Source: Lactobacillus sp. ESL0677 (lineage in GTDB: Bacteria > Bacillota > Bacilli > Lactobacillales > Lactobacillaceae). From it: a DNA stretch of 64,000 nucleotides. The stretch is from contig NZ_CP113946.1 of the NCBI RefSeq assembly GCF_029392875.1, forward strand, positions 1,240,001 to 1,304,000, read 5' to 3'. A model generated the notes under the pieces. It was not told the DNA's origin and did not search any database. It was given only the letters and a program-made list of their open reading frames with translations. The translations under genes and the position numbers were made by a program. Positions 35,709-45,447 of the stretch are shown here, one piece after another; the first letter of the stretch is position 1, and each line of letters opens with the position of its first letter.

Positions 35709-36707
35709 TTATTCAGCAGCAGAAAATTCTGCTTTAAATTCATCAATAATTTTTTCTTCTAAAATTTTATCAATCTGCTTAAGCGTGAAATAGATAGCCC
35801 GCTCACCTGAACGCCCATGAGTCTTAACGACTGGTGCATTCACTCCAAGTAAGACGGCACCACCATATTTTGCCGTATCAAATTTTGAAATTAATCCCTT
35901 CAGCGCATTTTTAATCAATAATGCCCCAATTTTTGCTTTCAGGCCAGTATTTAAGAGGCTGTCTTTAAGCAAATGAATTAAAACGCTGGAAGTACCTTCG
36001 ATATTTTTTAAGACGGCATTGCCGGTAAAACCATCGGTAGCAACGACATCGGCATTGCCTTCAAGTAATTCATTACCCTCAATGTTACCAACAAAATTCA
36101 GCTTGCTATCAAGAAGTAGCTGGTATGCAGCCTGATGAACGTCGTCACCCTTGTCGCTTTCAGCGCCATTATTTAAGAGGGCAACACGAGGATTATTAAT
36201 TCCGCGAACCTTTTCGGCATAATAAGCAGCCATCTTGGCCCATGCCAAAATATATTCGGGCTTACTCTTAGCATTGGCACCAACATCAATCATGTTAAAG
36301 CCATCGTCAGAATTTTTCACTGGCAGAGTTGGCATTAAGCCTGGCCGCGCAATACCTTTAATCCGACCAATGATGAAAATTCCGCAAGATAACAGTGCTC
36401 CAGTGTTACCCAATGATAGCAAGGCATCAGCCTTGCCCTCTTTAACAAAACGTGCAGCCACTACCAGTGAAGAGTCCTTTTTACTGCGAATTGCCTTAAC
36501 TGGTTCATCTTCATCTTTGATAATTTCAGTTGTCGCAACAACTTCAACGCGATCTTTATCAGAGCCAACTAATTTATTAATCTTTTTTGCATCACCAAAC
36601 AAAATAAATTTTGTTTGGGTTAGCTCTGCTTTGGCCTGTAAAACGGCCTTAACGATTGCTTCGGGTGCGTTTTCGCCGCCCATCGCATCTATTGCAATTG
36701 TTCTCAT
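35709..36707 (-). CDS. plsX: Phosphate acyltransferase PlsX
   Basis: A 332-residue enzyme that makes acyl-phosphate from acyl-ACP, the donor for PlsY. Starts MRTIAIDAMGGENAPEAI and contains LLSLGNTGALLSCG and TDGFTGNAVLKNIEG, family hallmarks. Its neighbours acpP (substrate carrier) and fakA (acyl-phosphate from exogenous fatty acid) supply the same pool. The ribosome site is poor. Confidence 0.96.
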   Translation of the reverse strand: MRTIAIDAMGGENAPEAIVKAVLQAKAELTQTKFILFGDAKKINKLVGSDKDRVEVVATTEIIKDEDEPVKAIRSKKDSSLVVAARFVKEGKADALLSLGNTGALLSCGIFIIGRIKGIARPGLMPTLPVKNSDDGFNMIDVGANAKSKPEYILAWAKMAAYYAEKVRGINNPRVALLNNGAESDKGDDVHQAAYQLLLDSKLNFVGNIEGNELLEGNADVVATDGFTGNAVLKNIEGTSSVLIHLLKDSLLNTGLKAKIGALLIKNALKGLISKFDTAKYGGAVLLGVNAPVVKTHGRSGERAIYFTLKQIDKILEEKIIDEFKAEFSAAE

Positions 36708-36726
36708 TTATTTACCACAATCTTTT

Positions 36727-38763
36727 CTACGTTCTCTCTTGTTGCAGCTGCTTGTAATCCAGCACCTGTTTTAAAGTCTGATGAGCAGCTGCGGTCAATT
36801 CCGGATCTTGCTCAATTAAGGCTTTGGCCACATTTTGCGCTACAACCAGAGTTTCATAATTATTAACGACATTGCCAACCTGAAATTCAGGTAGTCCTGA
36901 TTGAGCCTTGCCAAACAAGTCGCCTTCGCCCCGCATTTTTAAATCTTCCTCAGCCAGTTTAAAACCGTCAGTTGTTGAAGAAATAATCTGCATCCGAGCT
37001 TTTCCCGCGTCAGTTTTAGGGTCAGCCATGAAGACACAGTAACTCTGCGTTTTGCCTCGACCAATTCGACCACGCAGCTGGTGCAACTGACTAATACCAA
37101 AGCGATCGGCATTATAAATAACCATCATATTGGCGTTAGCAACATCGACACCAACTTCAATTACACTTGTTGCAACCAAAATATTGATTTTACCAGCCGC
37201 AAATTCAGTCATAATTTCATCTTTTTTGGCACCCGGCATCTGACCATGCAACAATACAACCTTTTGGTTAGGAAAGTCATGACTTAATTTAGCATGTAGC
37301 TGCTCTGCGTTTTTTAAGTCGACTGCCTCGGACTCAGTAATCAGCGGCGTAACCGCATAAATTTGGAAGCCCTGCTCAAGCTGCTGACGCATCAACTGGT
37401 AAACTTCGTCCATTTGGCTGCTGGTTTTCCAAGCAGAAATAATCTGTTTTCGACCAGCTGGCAGGTGACGAATTTCCGATACCGTTGTTTCGCCATAAAC
37501 CGTTAAGGCTAACGTGCGCGGAATCGGAGTTGCCGTCATTGCCAAAATGTCGGGACTGGGACCTTTATTAATCAAGGCTTGCCGCTGGCTAACACCAAAG
37601 CGGTGTTGCTCGTCAATAATTACCAAGCCTAATTTTTTGAAAATCACCTTGGATTGAATCAGGGCGTGTGTCCCAATTACAACATTAATTGTGCCATCAG
37701 TTAGTTCACGGTAAATTTCCCGCCGCTCCAGCGTTTTCGTTGTTCCCGTTAATAGGGCAACACGGACGCCAAGTGGTCTAAGCAGTTCATCGATTTTTTT
37801 AAAATGCTGCGTTGCCAAAATTTCGGTCGGCACCATCAAGGCTGCCTGAAAGCCCGCAGTTACCGCAGCAAAAATTGCATAAACGGCCACGACTGTCTTA
37901 CCCGAACCGACATCCCCTTGAAGCAGTCTTTGCATTTGTCTTGAAGAATGTAAATCCACAAAAATTTCGTTAACCACTTGTTTTTGATCAGCCGAAAGCT
38001 CAAACGGCAGTGACGCAGTTAATTTGGCAACTTCTGTCAAATCATATTTTTTAGAAATTCCCTGATGCTTGGCATTGCCATGAGCAAGCTGCGCTAATTC
38101 CGTCTGAAAAATGAAAAATTCGCGAAAAATTGCACTTCTTTTAGCTAGTTCTGCCTCACGGCCATTTTGGGGGTGGTGCATTTTAACAACAATTTCTTGC
38201 TCGGACAATAAGCGGTATTTTTGCCTGATTGCTTCAGGAACCACGTCTTCAATCAGCGGTAAATAATCGGTTAACGCCAAATTAATTAGTGCAACCAATT
38301 TTTTTTGGCGCAAATAACGATTAACCGGATAAATCGGCGCCATCCCACTGTCGTGCTCCTTAGCAGCGACAAACTTGAAACCAGATAGACTTTGCCGAGC
38401 CACCGTATATTTGCCATAAACGGCCACTTCTTTGCCGATTTCGATCTTGTCCTTTAACCATGGCTGATTAAAAAAATTGACCATGACAATATCATGGTCA
38501 ATCCGCATTTTAAAACTAAGCCGGCTCTTTTTATAACCAAAACGGCTAACAAAAGCTTCTGTAGCTACAATTCCTTTTAACATTACCTTCTGGCCATCCA
38601 TGATCTGGTCAAGAGGCATTGTTTGCAGTTCATCATAGCGAAACGGAAAATAAAATAGTAAGTCATAGATACTATAAATGCCCAAACTACCTAAAGCAGC
38701 AGCTGTTTTAGTACCGACACCTTTTAAATCTGTTACCGGAGCAAATAATGCTTGTGTATTCAT
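36727..38763 (-). CDS. recG: ATP-dependent DNA helicase RecG
   Basis: A 678-residue helicase that remodels stalled forks and branched DNA. N-terminal wedge/OB region (about 60-160); helicase domains with Walker A GDVGSGKTVVA, DEQH box (IIDEQHRFG), TATPIPRTLA, and motif VI QLRGRIGRG. Complete length. It starts 3 nt after fakA. Confidence 0.97.
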   Translation of the reverse strand: MNTQALFAPVTDLKGVGTKTAAALGSLGIYSIYDLLFYFPFRYDELQTMPLDQIMDGQKVMLKGIVATEAFVSRFGYKKSRLSFKMRIDHDIVMVNFFNQPWLKDKIEIGKEVAVYGKYTVARQSLSGFKFVAAKEHDSGMAPIYPVNRYLRQKKLVALINLALTDYLPLIEDVVPEAIRQKYRLLSEQEIVVKMHHPQNGREAELAKRSAIFREFFIFQTELAQLAHGNAKHQGISKKYDLTEVAKLTASLPFELSADQKQVVNEIFVDLHSSRQMQRLLQGDVGSGKTVVAVYAIFAAVTAGFQAALMVPTEILATQHFKKIDELLRPLGVRVALLTGTTKTLERREIYRELTDGTINVVIGTHALIQSKVIFKKLGLVIIDEQHRFGVSQRQALINKGPSPDILAMTATPIPRTLALTVYGETTVSEIRHLPAGRKQIISAWKTSSQMDEVYQLMRQQLEQGFQIYAVTPLITESEAVDLKNAEQLHAKLSHDFPNQKVVLLHGQMPGAKKDEIMTEFAAGKINILVATSVIEVGVDVANANMMVIYNADRFGISQLHQLRGRIGRGKTQSYCVFMADPKTDAGKARMQIISSTTDGFKLAEEDLKMRGEGDLFGKAQSGLPEFQVGNVVNNYETLVVAQNVAKALIEQDPELTAAAHQTLKQVLDYKQLQQERT

Positions 38764-38766
38764 CTC

Positions 38767-40425
38767 TTATTCTACAGAAACCAAGAAGTTATAAACTGGT
38801 TGGCCACCATCATGAACTTCAAATTCAAGATCATCATGATTTGCCTTTAAGCCCGCCACTATTTGCTCAGCCTGCTTCTTATTGGAATCGCGACCAAACA
38901 TGATTGTAATAATTTCTGAATCTTCATCCAGCATCTTTTCAACCATGTTAATCGTCGCTGTTACTAAGTCAGGATTATCTACCTCGATGTCGCCATCAAT
39001 AATTCCCAGGTAGTCATTAGCATGGACTTCAACGTCATTAATTGTTGTATCACGGTTGGCTTGCGTCACTTCACCTGAAATAACGGTGTCAAGATCTTCG
39101 GTCATGCTGTCAACATTTTCTTCAACTGATAAGTCAGGATCAAAGGAAAGCATTGCCGTTAAACCTTGTGAAATAGTCTTAGTAGGTACAATACCAACAG
39201 GAATATCACTGACTTCAGCGGCCTGCTTAGCAGCCATCACGATGTTGCCGTTATTTGGCAGCACAATTGCCTTTTGCGCACCAGATTTTTTAATAGCGTC
39301 AATAATATCTTGAGTTGATGGGTTCATCGTTTGACCACCAGAAATAATGCGGTTAACGCCTTCGCTTTCAAATAACTTGCGAATACCATTACCAGAAGCC
39401 ACAGCGATTACCGCAAAATCAACGCTTTCTTGTTGTTCATCACTATCATTAACAATCGTTTCGTGTTGAATCCGCATGTTATCAATCTTGATTTTGCCTA
39501 ATTGACCAAACTGACTGCCGTATAAGAAAACATCACCAGGGTGTTCAGTATGAACGTGAACCTTAGCAACCTCATCATCGGAAACAGCTAATAACGAGTC
39601 TCCAAGCTCAGACAAGTGATTTCTGAATTCTTCCAGATTAAACGGCTTTTTATTTGGAATATCAGCAGTCAAATCAACCATGATTTCAGTACAGTAACCA
39701 TTTTTAATATCTTGCGTTGACAATTGTGTTTGCACTGATTGGTGGTGCATGGCGTTAATCATTTCATCCATTTCGCCTTCATCTGGTTGGTAGCGATCGG
39801 CGAAATTTTCGCCTAAAATACCTTCCAAAAAGCCTTCATAAATAAAGAGTAATCCTTGACCACCAGAGTCAACAACGCCAACTTGCTTCAAAACTGGCAA
39901 CAGATCGGGGGTCGTCTTCAAAGACTTCTTGGCACCATTGACAATTGCTTCCATGACTTCCTCAACGTCATCAGTTTCGTTAGCCTTATTTGCTCCCTCT
40001 TGAGCCGCCACCCGCGCAACCGTCAAGATTGTTCCTTCAACGGGCTTCATTACAGCTTTATAAGCTGTCGCAACACCGTTTGAAAATGCATTAGCAAGCT
40101 CCTGGGCATTTAAAGTTTTCATGCCTTGAGTGGCCTTATAAATGCCTCTAAAAAGCTGCGAGGAAATAACGCCGCTATTACCACGAGCCCCCATAAGCAT
40201 TCCTTTTGCCAAGCTTTCAGTTAGATCGCCCACACTTGTACTGGTATTTTGAGCAACGGCCTTTGCACCACTTTCAATAGTTAAATTCATGTTAGTACCC
40301 GTATCGCCATCAGGAACTGGAAACACATTAAGTGAGTTAACAAACTCGGCATTGCGCCCCATTCGGTGAGTAGCCACTCGTACCATATCTCTAAATTTGT
40401 TACTATCTATTTCCTTTAAAACCAA
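38767..40425 (-). CDS. fakA: Fatty acid kinase catalytic subunit FakA (YloV, DAK2 family)
   Basis: A 552-residue protein with an N-terminal DhaL-type kinase domain (about 8-200; NVFPVPDGDTGTNM binds Mg-ATP, GARGNSGVISSQLF), a middle linker domain and a C-terminal FakA domain. It phosphorylates fatty acids presented by FakB, producing acyl-phosphate; FakB is not in this window. Start is TTG at 40425, 9 nt after GGAGG. Between asp23 and recG, the standard order, and upstream of plsX, which handles the same intermediate. Confidence 0.92.
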   Translation of the reverse strand: MVLKEIDSNKFRDMVRVATHRMGRNAEFVNSLNVFPVPDGDTGTNMNLTIESGAKAVAQNTSTSVGDLTESLAKGMLMGARGNSGVISSQLFRGIYKATQGMKTLNAQELANAFSNGVATAYKAVMKPVEGTILTVARVAAQEGANKANETDDVEEVMEAIVNGAKKSLKTTPDLLPVLKQVGVVDSGGQGLLFIYEGFLEGILGENFADRYQPDEGEMDEMINAMHHQSVQTQLSTQDIKNGYCTEIMVDLTADIPNKKPFNLEEFRNHLSELGDSLLAVSDDEVAKVHVHTEHPGDVFLYGSQFGQLGKIKIDNMRIQHETIVNDSDEQQESVDFAVIAVASGNGIRKLFESEGVNRIISGGQTMNPSTQDIIDAIKKSGAQKAIVLPNNGNIVMAAKQAAEVSDIPVGIVPTKTISQGLTAMLSFDPDLSVEENVDSMTEDLDTVISGEVTQANRDTTINDVEVHANDYLGIIDGDIEVDNPDLVTATINMVEKMLDEDSEIITIMFGRDSNKKQAEQIVAGLKANHDDLEFEVHDGGQPVYNFLVSVE

Positions 40426-40446
40426 TATTCTAAACCTCCGATTGAG

Positions 40447-40809
40447 TTACTCGTCAAGTACCTTAACACTTTGAACGATTACGTTAACAGCTCTTGTGTC
40501 AATTCCAAGTTGATTCTTCAAACTGAATTTAACGCTGTCTTGTACATTACGACTAACTTCAGAAATCTTCAAGCCGTATCCGACAATAATATAAACATCA
40601 ACCGTAATTTCATTATCTTCTGACTTAACAACAACGCCACGTTTATAATTTGCACGGTTCAAAATGACGTCAACACCATCTCGAATCGTGTTCTTTGACG
40701 CCATACCAACAACGCCATAATTAGACGTAGCCGCATTACCAACAACAGTTGCGATCACTCCGTTTGAAATATCAATCAAACCGTTTTTTGTCTTGATTTT
40801 AACAGCCAT
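40447..40809 (-). CDS. Asp23/Gls24 family envelope stress protein (YloU)
   Basis: A 120-residue Asp23-family protein (ISNGVIATVVGNAA, VDVYIIVGYGLKI, NVIVQSVKV). The exact role is unknown; family members are membrane-associated and linked to envelope stress. Divergent from rpmB and followed 21 nt later by fakA, as in many Firmicutes. A second paralogue is at 59776-60234. Confidence 0.92.
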   Translation of the reverse strand: MAVKIKTKNGLIDISNGVIATVVGNAATSNYGVVGMASKNTIRDGVDVILNRANYKRGVVVKSEDNEITVDVYIIVGYGLKISEVSRNVQDSVKFSLKNQLGIDTRAVNVIVQSVKVLDE

Positions 40810-40906
40810 GTTTATCCTCCGTCTTATTGCTTCTTGTGTATGATTCTATTTTATCATAGTAAACCAAGATAAATACAAAATCCATTCACAAAAAATACTT
40901 TTGCAG

Positions 40907-40935
40907 TTGCATTACGCTAAAAGTTATGCTATCTT
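40907..40935 (+). promoter_or_regulatory. Promoter of rpmB
   Basis: TTGCAT (40907-40912), 17-nt spacer, TATCTT (40930-40935), 38 nt before the rpmB ATG. Confidence 0.7.
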
Positions 40936-40973
40936 AATTAAGTATGAAAACACAAGTAAAGGGGGTTTAGCAA

Positions 40974-41159
40974 ATGGCAAAAGATTATATTACAGGTAAA
41001 AAGACCACTTTTGGTAACACACGCTCTCACTCATTGAATTCAGCTCGTCGTGCTTGGAAGCCAAACCTTCAAAAAGTTCGTATTCTTGTTGATGGTAAAC
41101 CAAAGCGTGTATGGGTTTCAACCAAGACTTTGAAGTCTGGTAAAGTGACTCGTGCCTAA
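40974..41159 (+). CDS. rpmB: 50S ribosomal protein L28
   Basis: A 61-residue L28 ([34 protein letters not shown]). It has no cysteine, so this is the zinc-independent (C-) form. AAAGGGGG lies about 8 nt before ATG. Single gene with promoter and terminator, divergent from asp23. Confidence 0.97.
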   Translation: MAKDYITGKKTTFGNTRSHSLNSARRAWKPNLQKVRILVDGKPKRVWVSTKTLKSGKVTRA

Positions 41160-41166
41160 TATACAT

Positions 41167-41200
41167 AAAAACTGCTAGATTAAGTTCCAGCAGTTTTTTT
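41167..41200 (+). terminator. Terminator after rpmB
   Basis: 10-bp perfect stem (41167-41176 with 41189-41198) and a T7 tract. Confidence 0.85.
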
Positions 41201-41213
41201 ATTATACTAAATT

Positions 41214-41252
41214 AAAAGCCGATTCTTAGTCATTTTAGGAATTGGCTTTTTT
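41214..41252. terminator. Second hairpin between rpmB and thiN
   Basis: 12-bp stem with one wobble (41214-41225 with 41239-41250). The T tract is stronger on the plus strand, weaker on the minus strand, so it backs up rpmB and probably ends the gmk-thiN cluster too. Confidence 0.65.
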
Positions 41253-41254
41253 AA

Positions 41255-41941
41255 TTAAATATTTTGATAACGATCAATATCTTTAGCTTGGATAATAGCG
41301 ACGGTCCCCTTAATAAACGATAAATTAAATGAATTTGCCTGTGGCAAAAATTCGTTTGAACTAAACGCCACCGGATAAGAACCATCATAATCTGATAAAT
41401 TATATTTAGCATTAGTAATATTTAACTGCGTTACTGCTGTGAGTGGGACAACGCCAAAATACGTATAACCCGTTTGCCGCGGCACTACATGATTGCCGGA
41501 ATTATAAAAATTAATACGGTTTTGCCGGTCCAATATCTCGACTTGCTCTGCAAATTGATTAACAGCTGGGTTTAGCAGCATCAGCAAATTTACCAAAAAA
41601 TGATCAATGCGCCCACCAGTAGCACCTAGCAGCGTTAGTTTTTCAACTTGATAATCGTTAAAAACATCCCTAATCATCAACTCAGTATCGGTGAAATCTT
41701 TTTCTGGGACTGAATAACGCACATCTGGAACATCACAAGCAATTTTAGTTAACTCTTTTTGCTTTAAGGAGTCAAAATCACCAACTGCCAGATCAGGAGT
41801 GAAACCTAATTGCTCAAGTAAAATACTGCCACGGTCAACTCCTATCAAGAGGTCACCCTGACCTTGCGCAGTTAATAATCTTTGCTTAATCTCCTGCGGC
41901 CATTCGGCTTCAGGACCACCTAATAACGCAATTGCCTTCAT
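41255..41941 (-). CDS. thiN: Thiamine pyrophosphokinase
   Basis: A 228-residue enzyme that turns thiamine into thiamine diphosphate. GVDRGSILLEQLGFTPDLAVGDFDS and LLGATGGRIDHFL are the family signatures. Overlaps rpe by 4 nt. Last gene of the gmk-to-thiN cluster; the order rsgA-rpe-thiN is standard in Firmicutes. Confidence 0.95.
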   Translation of the reverse strand: MKAIALLGGPEAEWPQEIKQRLLTAQGQGDLLIGVDRGSILLEQLGFTPDLAVGDFDSLKQKELTKIACDVPDVRYSVPEKDFTDTELMIRDVFNDYQVEKLTLLGATGGRIDHFLVNLLMLLNPAVNQFAEQVEILDRQNRINFYNSGNHVVPRQTGYTYFGVVPLTAVTQLNITNAKYNLSDYDGSYPVAFSSNEFLPQANSFNLSFIKGTVAIIQAKDIDRYQNI

Positions 41942-42588
41942 CGCAATATCTCCGTTAGTTCTGCTATTTGTTCAGCTATTCGCCCATTACCAAACAAGTA
42001 TGAACCAGCAACAAAAATACTTGCTCCAGCTGATTTAGCAATCTGGGCCGTTTCGGCATCAATGCCGCCATCAACCTCAATCGGCAACTTGCCTTGCAAC
42101 AATTCTTTAGCCCGATTAATTTTATCAATCATTTTGGGAATAAATTTTTGCCCACCAAAGCCTGGATAAACAGTCATTAATAAGACTTGATCAAGCTTAG
42201 CTGCAAATTTAGGCAAGACCGTTACTGGCGTATCAGGGCTAAGTACTAGACCAGCTTTGACATGATGCTGATTTAAATAAGTTAGCCACTTATCTAATTC
42301 TGCTGCAGACATTGCCTCATAATGCAGTTCAATTAAATCAGCACCAGCACTAACAAATGCTGGTACAAAAATATCTGGCTTGTCACTCATTAGATGGATT
42401 TCTGCCGTAATGTCAGGAAATGCCTGCTTAAAATCACTAACTAATTGTGGGCCAAAAGATAAATTAGGTACAAAGTGACCATCCATAATATCAATATGAA
42501 CTCGACTAATTCCAGCTACAACGGCTGCTGCAATGTCACTTTTGAGGTTTAAATTATTCGCATTTAAAATCGAAGGTGCAATTAACAT
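41938..42588 (-). CDS. rpe: Ribulose-phosphate 3-epimerase
   Basis: A 216-residue TIM barrel linking ribulose-5-P and xylulose-5-P. Motifs: IAPSILNAN, VHIDIMDGHFVPNLSFGP, EIHLMSD, MTVYPGFGGQKF and EVDGGID; the metal-binding His and Asp residues are present. AAGGAG before ATG. Confidence 0.96.
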   Translation of the reverse strand: MLIAPSILNANNLNLKSDIAAAVVAGISRVHIDIMDGHFVPNLSFGPQLVSDFKQAFPDITAEIHLMSDKPDIFVPAFVSAGADLIELHYEAMSAAELDKWLTYLNQHHVKAGLVLSPDTPVTVLPKFAAKLDQVLLMTVYPGFGGQKFIPKMIDKINRAKELLQGKLPIEVDGGIDAETAQIAKSAGASIFVAGSYLFGNGRIAEQIAELTEILR

Positions 42589-42597
42589 CTTGTCTCC

Positions 42598-43491
42598 TTA
42601 TTTCAAATATTCGGGTATCCGGCCATTGGCAATTTCATTGCGCATCAATAAATAATCATCGTAGCGACTCTGACGAATTTTGCCCTCGTCCACAAGCTTC
42701 TTAACTGCACAACCTGGTTCTTTAAGGTGCTGGCAGCCTCGAAACTTGCAATTAACGCTCGCCTTTTTAAACTCGACAAAGTAATTGCAAAGCTCATTTA
42801 ATTTGATTGGCGTAAAGTCAATCGCAGAAAATCCCGGTGTATCTGCTAAAAAGCCTTCACCTAAGCTAAATAGCTGAACCGTTCTAGTTGTGTGCTTACC
42901 GCGGTTTAAACTTGTTGAAATTGCGGCTGTTTCTTGTTGCAGATCCTTTTTTAGGTGATTAATCAAAGTCGACTTGCCAGCACCAGACTGCCCTGCTAGT
43001 GTCCAAATTTGGTCCTGCATAATTGCCTTAGGCAACTTGGCAGCTAGCTCGGTCCAATCATCATAAATCGGATAACCAACTGCAGCATAATAATCAAGTT
43101 CCCGCTTAATTTTCTGCAGCTTACCAGCATCAACAATGTCACTTTTAGATAAATAAATACTAACCGCAACTTTTTGCCATGCAAAAAAAGTTAAGAACCG
43201 GTCAAGCAGCTGCAACGAAAAGTCCGGCTCAACCGCCGACATCACCAGCAAGACATGACTTACATTGGCTAAAGCTGGCCGCCCAATCAGGTTCTTGCGC
43301 GGCATAATCGCAACCAAATAACTGGTTCCTTGTTCATCAATTTGAATTTGCACATGGTCGCCAACTGTTGGCTTTTCCTTGTTTTTACGGAAAACTCCGC
43401 GTGCTCTTGTGCGCACAACCCCAAATTGCGTTCGCACATCATAAAAACCGGCAATCAGGCCAATAACAATTCCTTCGACTTGCTTAGTCAT
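42598..43491 (-). CDS. rsgA: Small ribosomal subunit biogenesis GTPase RsgA
   Basis: A 297-residue circularly permuted GTPase acting late in 30S assembly. OB fold at the N-terminus; G4 SKSD, G1 [12 protein letters not shown] and G3 DTPGFS in permuted order; C-terminal Zn knuckle [14 protein letters not shown]. Begins directly after the prkC stop. Confidence 0.96.
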   Translation of the reverse strand: MTKQVEGIVIGLIAGFYDVRTQFGVVRTRARGVFRKNKEKPTVGDHVQIQIDEQGTSYLVAIMPRKNLIGRPALANVSHVLLVMSAVEPDFSLQLLDRFLTFFAWQKVAVSIYLSKSDIVDAGKLQKIKRELDYYAAVGYPIYDDWTELAAKLPKAIMQDQIWTLAGQSGAGKSTLINHLKKDLQQETAAISTSLNRGKHTTRTVQLFSLGEGFLADTPGFSAIDFTPIKLNELCNYFVEFKKASVNCKFRGCQHLKEPGCAVKKLVDEGKIRQSRYDDYLLMRNEIANGRIPEYLK

Positions 43492-45447
43492 TTATTTCAC
43501 CTTTTCATTTAATATGGTTTGACCATCGCGCACAACTCGCAAACTACCGGCACCGTTTTTCAGTGAAAATGGAATTGAAAAATTGGTATCTCGTTTAATG
43601 TATAAGTCGCGGTAAATATTGCTAAGAGAATGATTATCATCGGAAACATAGATTTGCACGTGGTTACCATGACCACCCGAAGTATTTTCGGAATCATAGT
43701 TAACAGTAAAGGTTTTAATCGCAGATGAATCCTCTTTTTCTTTCGGCCCCTCTGATAAACTCACAGTCAACGTGCTACTGCGCGGCACCTGCGTACCAGC
43801 TGCTGGACTCATCGAAATAATCTTACCTTTTTTAACTTTATCAGAATACGTTGAGGTCACTTGCAAGGTCAAGCCACGCTGATGAGCATATTCTTGTGCC
43901 TCTTTTAACGTATAATTCTTTAAGTTTGCCAGCTTAATCGCATTACGTTGAAGGCCATCATCGCGGCCCTTAGATACAACTAAAGTAACCGTTGTCTGGT
44001 TAGGCTTAACCTCAACATCGGCAGCAATGCTCTGGCTAATAACGTGATCAGGTGGCACATTAGGCGAATATTGGGTATCTTTAATAACATCAAAACCCAA
44101 TTTTTGCAATTTTGCCACAGCCGCATCATAGTCTTCACCAGTTACGTCGGGCACACGCACCATCCCAGCACCATCTGAAATATAGAGATCAATTGGCCGA
44201 CCCTTTTTACTTTGCGAGCCAGCGGGAGGCAAAGTTTCAATTACGCGACCCTGGTCAATACTATCTGAACTCTTATGCTTAATATGACCGACTTTCAAGC
44301 CAACTTTTTCTAGCTGGGCTCGGGCACTTTTTTCGGTTAAATTAGTGACGTCGGGAATCCGAACATCTGCATGACTGCTGAGAACCAAAAACATTAATCC
44401 GACTATTGCAGCCGCAGCAATGGCAATAAATAACCACCACCATTTATTTTGCCGTAGACTAGCTAACAAACCACTCTTTTTAACTGGCTGCTGCTCTACT
44501 TCTTTGGCCTGATCTTTTTCTTGGGTTACCTCGGTCTTACGACTGAGCTTAAAGTTAGGCAGCACAATTGTCTCATCATTATTCAGACCATGATTGGGAA
44601 TAAAAACCGGCTCATCGGCACGGCTACCGTCAAGACTTGTGTCTAAGTCAGCCTTCATTTCTTGAGCAGTGCTATAGCGATCTCGTGGGTCCTTAGCAGT
44701 GGCCTTTAAGACCACATTTTCTAATGCCTGGGGGACTTTTGGGTCTTTTAATTTAATTGACGGAATCGGCTCTTGAGCATGCTTCAAGGCGATGGCAACA
44801 GCGGTGTCACCATTAAACGGCACCGTGCCAGTAATTAATTCATAAAGAATAATTCCCAGCGAATACAAATCAGATTGCTTGGTAACCAGTCCGCCGCGTG
44901 TTTGTTCTGGAGACATGTAATGAACTGAACCAATTGCAGAATTAGTCTGAGTCACGGAATTTTGGTTCAAAGCCACCGCGATGCCAAAGTCGGCAATCTT
45001 AATATTGCCGCGTTTATCCATCAGAATATTTTGCGGCTTTAAATCCCGGTGAATCACATTATGCTTGTGTGCCAACGCCATGGCACTCAATATTTGGTCC
45101 ATAATCCGAATCACATCGCGCAAGTCTAGTGGCGAATTCTGCCGGATATACTCTTTTAAATCCGGTCCCGAAACGTACTCCATCACCATGTAAGGCAGGC
45201 CGTAATCTGTTCCAACATCCAGCACCATGACAATGTTGGGATGGCTTAATTCACTAGTAGCTAACGCCTCACGTTGAAATCGGGCCAAAGTCTGCGGTTC
45301 ACGCTGCAAGTCCATTCGCAAAATTTTAACGGCAACTTTTCGCTGCAAAATGATGTCTTCGGCTAAATAAACGTTAGCCATCCCGCCTTCACCCAGCGTG
45401 TCAATGATCCGATAGCGATCACCTAATAAATACCCTTTATCAATCAC
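43492..45447 (-). CDS. prkC: PASTA-domain Ser/Thr protein kinase PrkC (StkP)
   Basis: A 651-residue membrane kinase sensing cell wall state. Kinase domain 1-275: Gly loop LGEGGMANVYLAED, Lys41, catalytic HRDLKPQN (Asp135), DFG (153-155) and a Thr/Ser-rich activation loop. Juxtamembrane region, one TM about 336-357, then three PASTA repeats (about 361-430, 431-497, 498-570) and an extra C-terminal beta-rich domain of about 80 residues. GTG start, overlapping the stp stop by 4 nt: kinase and phosphatase are coupled. Confidence 0.95.
   Translation of the reverse strand: MIDKGYLLGDRYRIIDTLGEGGMANVYLAEDIILQRKVAVKILRMDLQREPQTLARFQREALATSELSHPNIVMVLDVGTDYGLPYMVMEYVSGPDLKEYIRQNSPLDLRDVIRIMDQILSAMALAHKHNVIHRDLKPQNILMDKRGNIKIADFGIAVALNQNSVTQTNSAIGSVHYMSPEQTRGGLVTKQSDLYSLGIILYELITGTVPFNGDTAVAIALKHAQEPIPSIKLKDPKVPQALENVVLKATAKDPRDRYSTAQEMKADLDTSLDGSRADEPVFIPNHGLNNDETIVLPNFKLSRKTEVTQEKDQAKEVEQQPVKKSGLLASLRQNKWWWLFIAIAAAAIVGLMFLVLSSHADVRIPDVTNLTEKSARAQLEKVGLKVGHIKHKSSDSIDQGRVIETLPPAGSQSKKGRPIDLYISDGAGMVRVPDVTGEDYDAAVAKLQKLGFDVIKDTQYSPNVPPDHVISQSIAADVEVKPNQTTVTLVVSKGRDDGLQRNAIKLANLKNYTLKEAQEYAHQRGLTLQVTSTYSDKVKKGKIISMSPAAGTQVPRSSTLTVSLSEGPKEKEDSSAIKTFTVNYDSENTSGGHGNHVQIYVSDDNHSLSNIYRDLYIKRDTNFSIPFSLKNGAGSLRVVRDGQTILNEKVK

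Noticed and set aside
36235..36774. 179-codon plus-strand frame opposite plsX
   Set aside because: Antisense to a conserved gene and spans into recG; no start signal.
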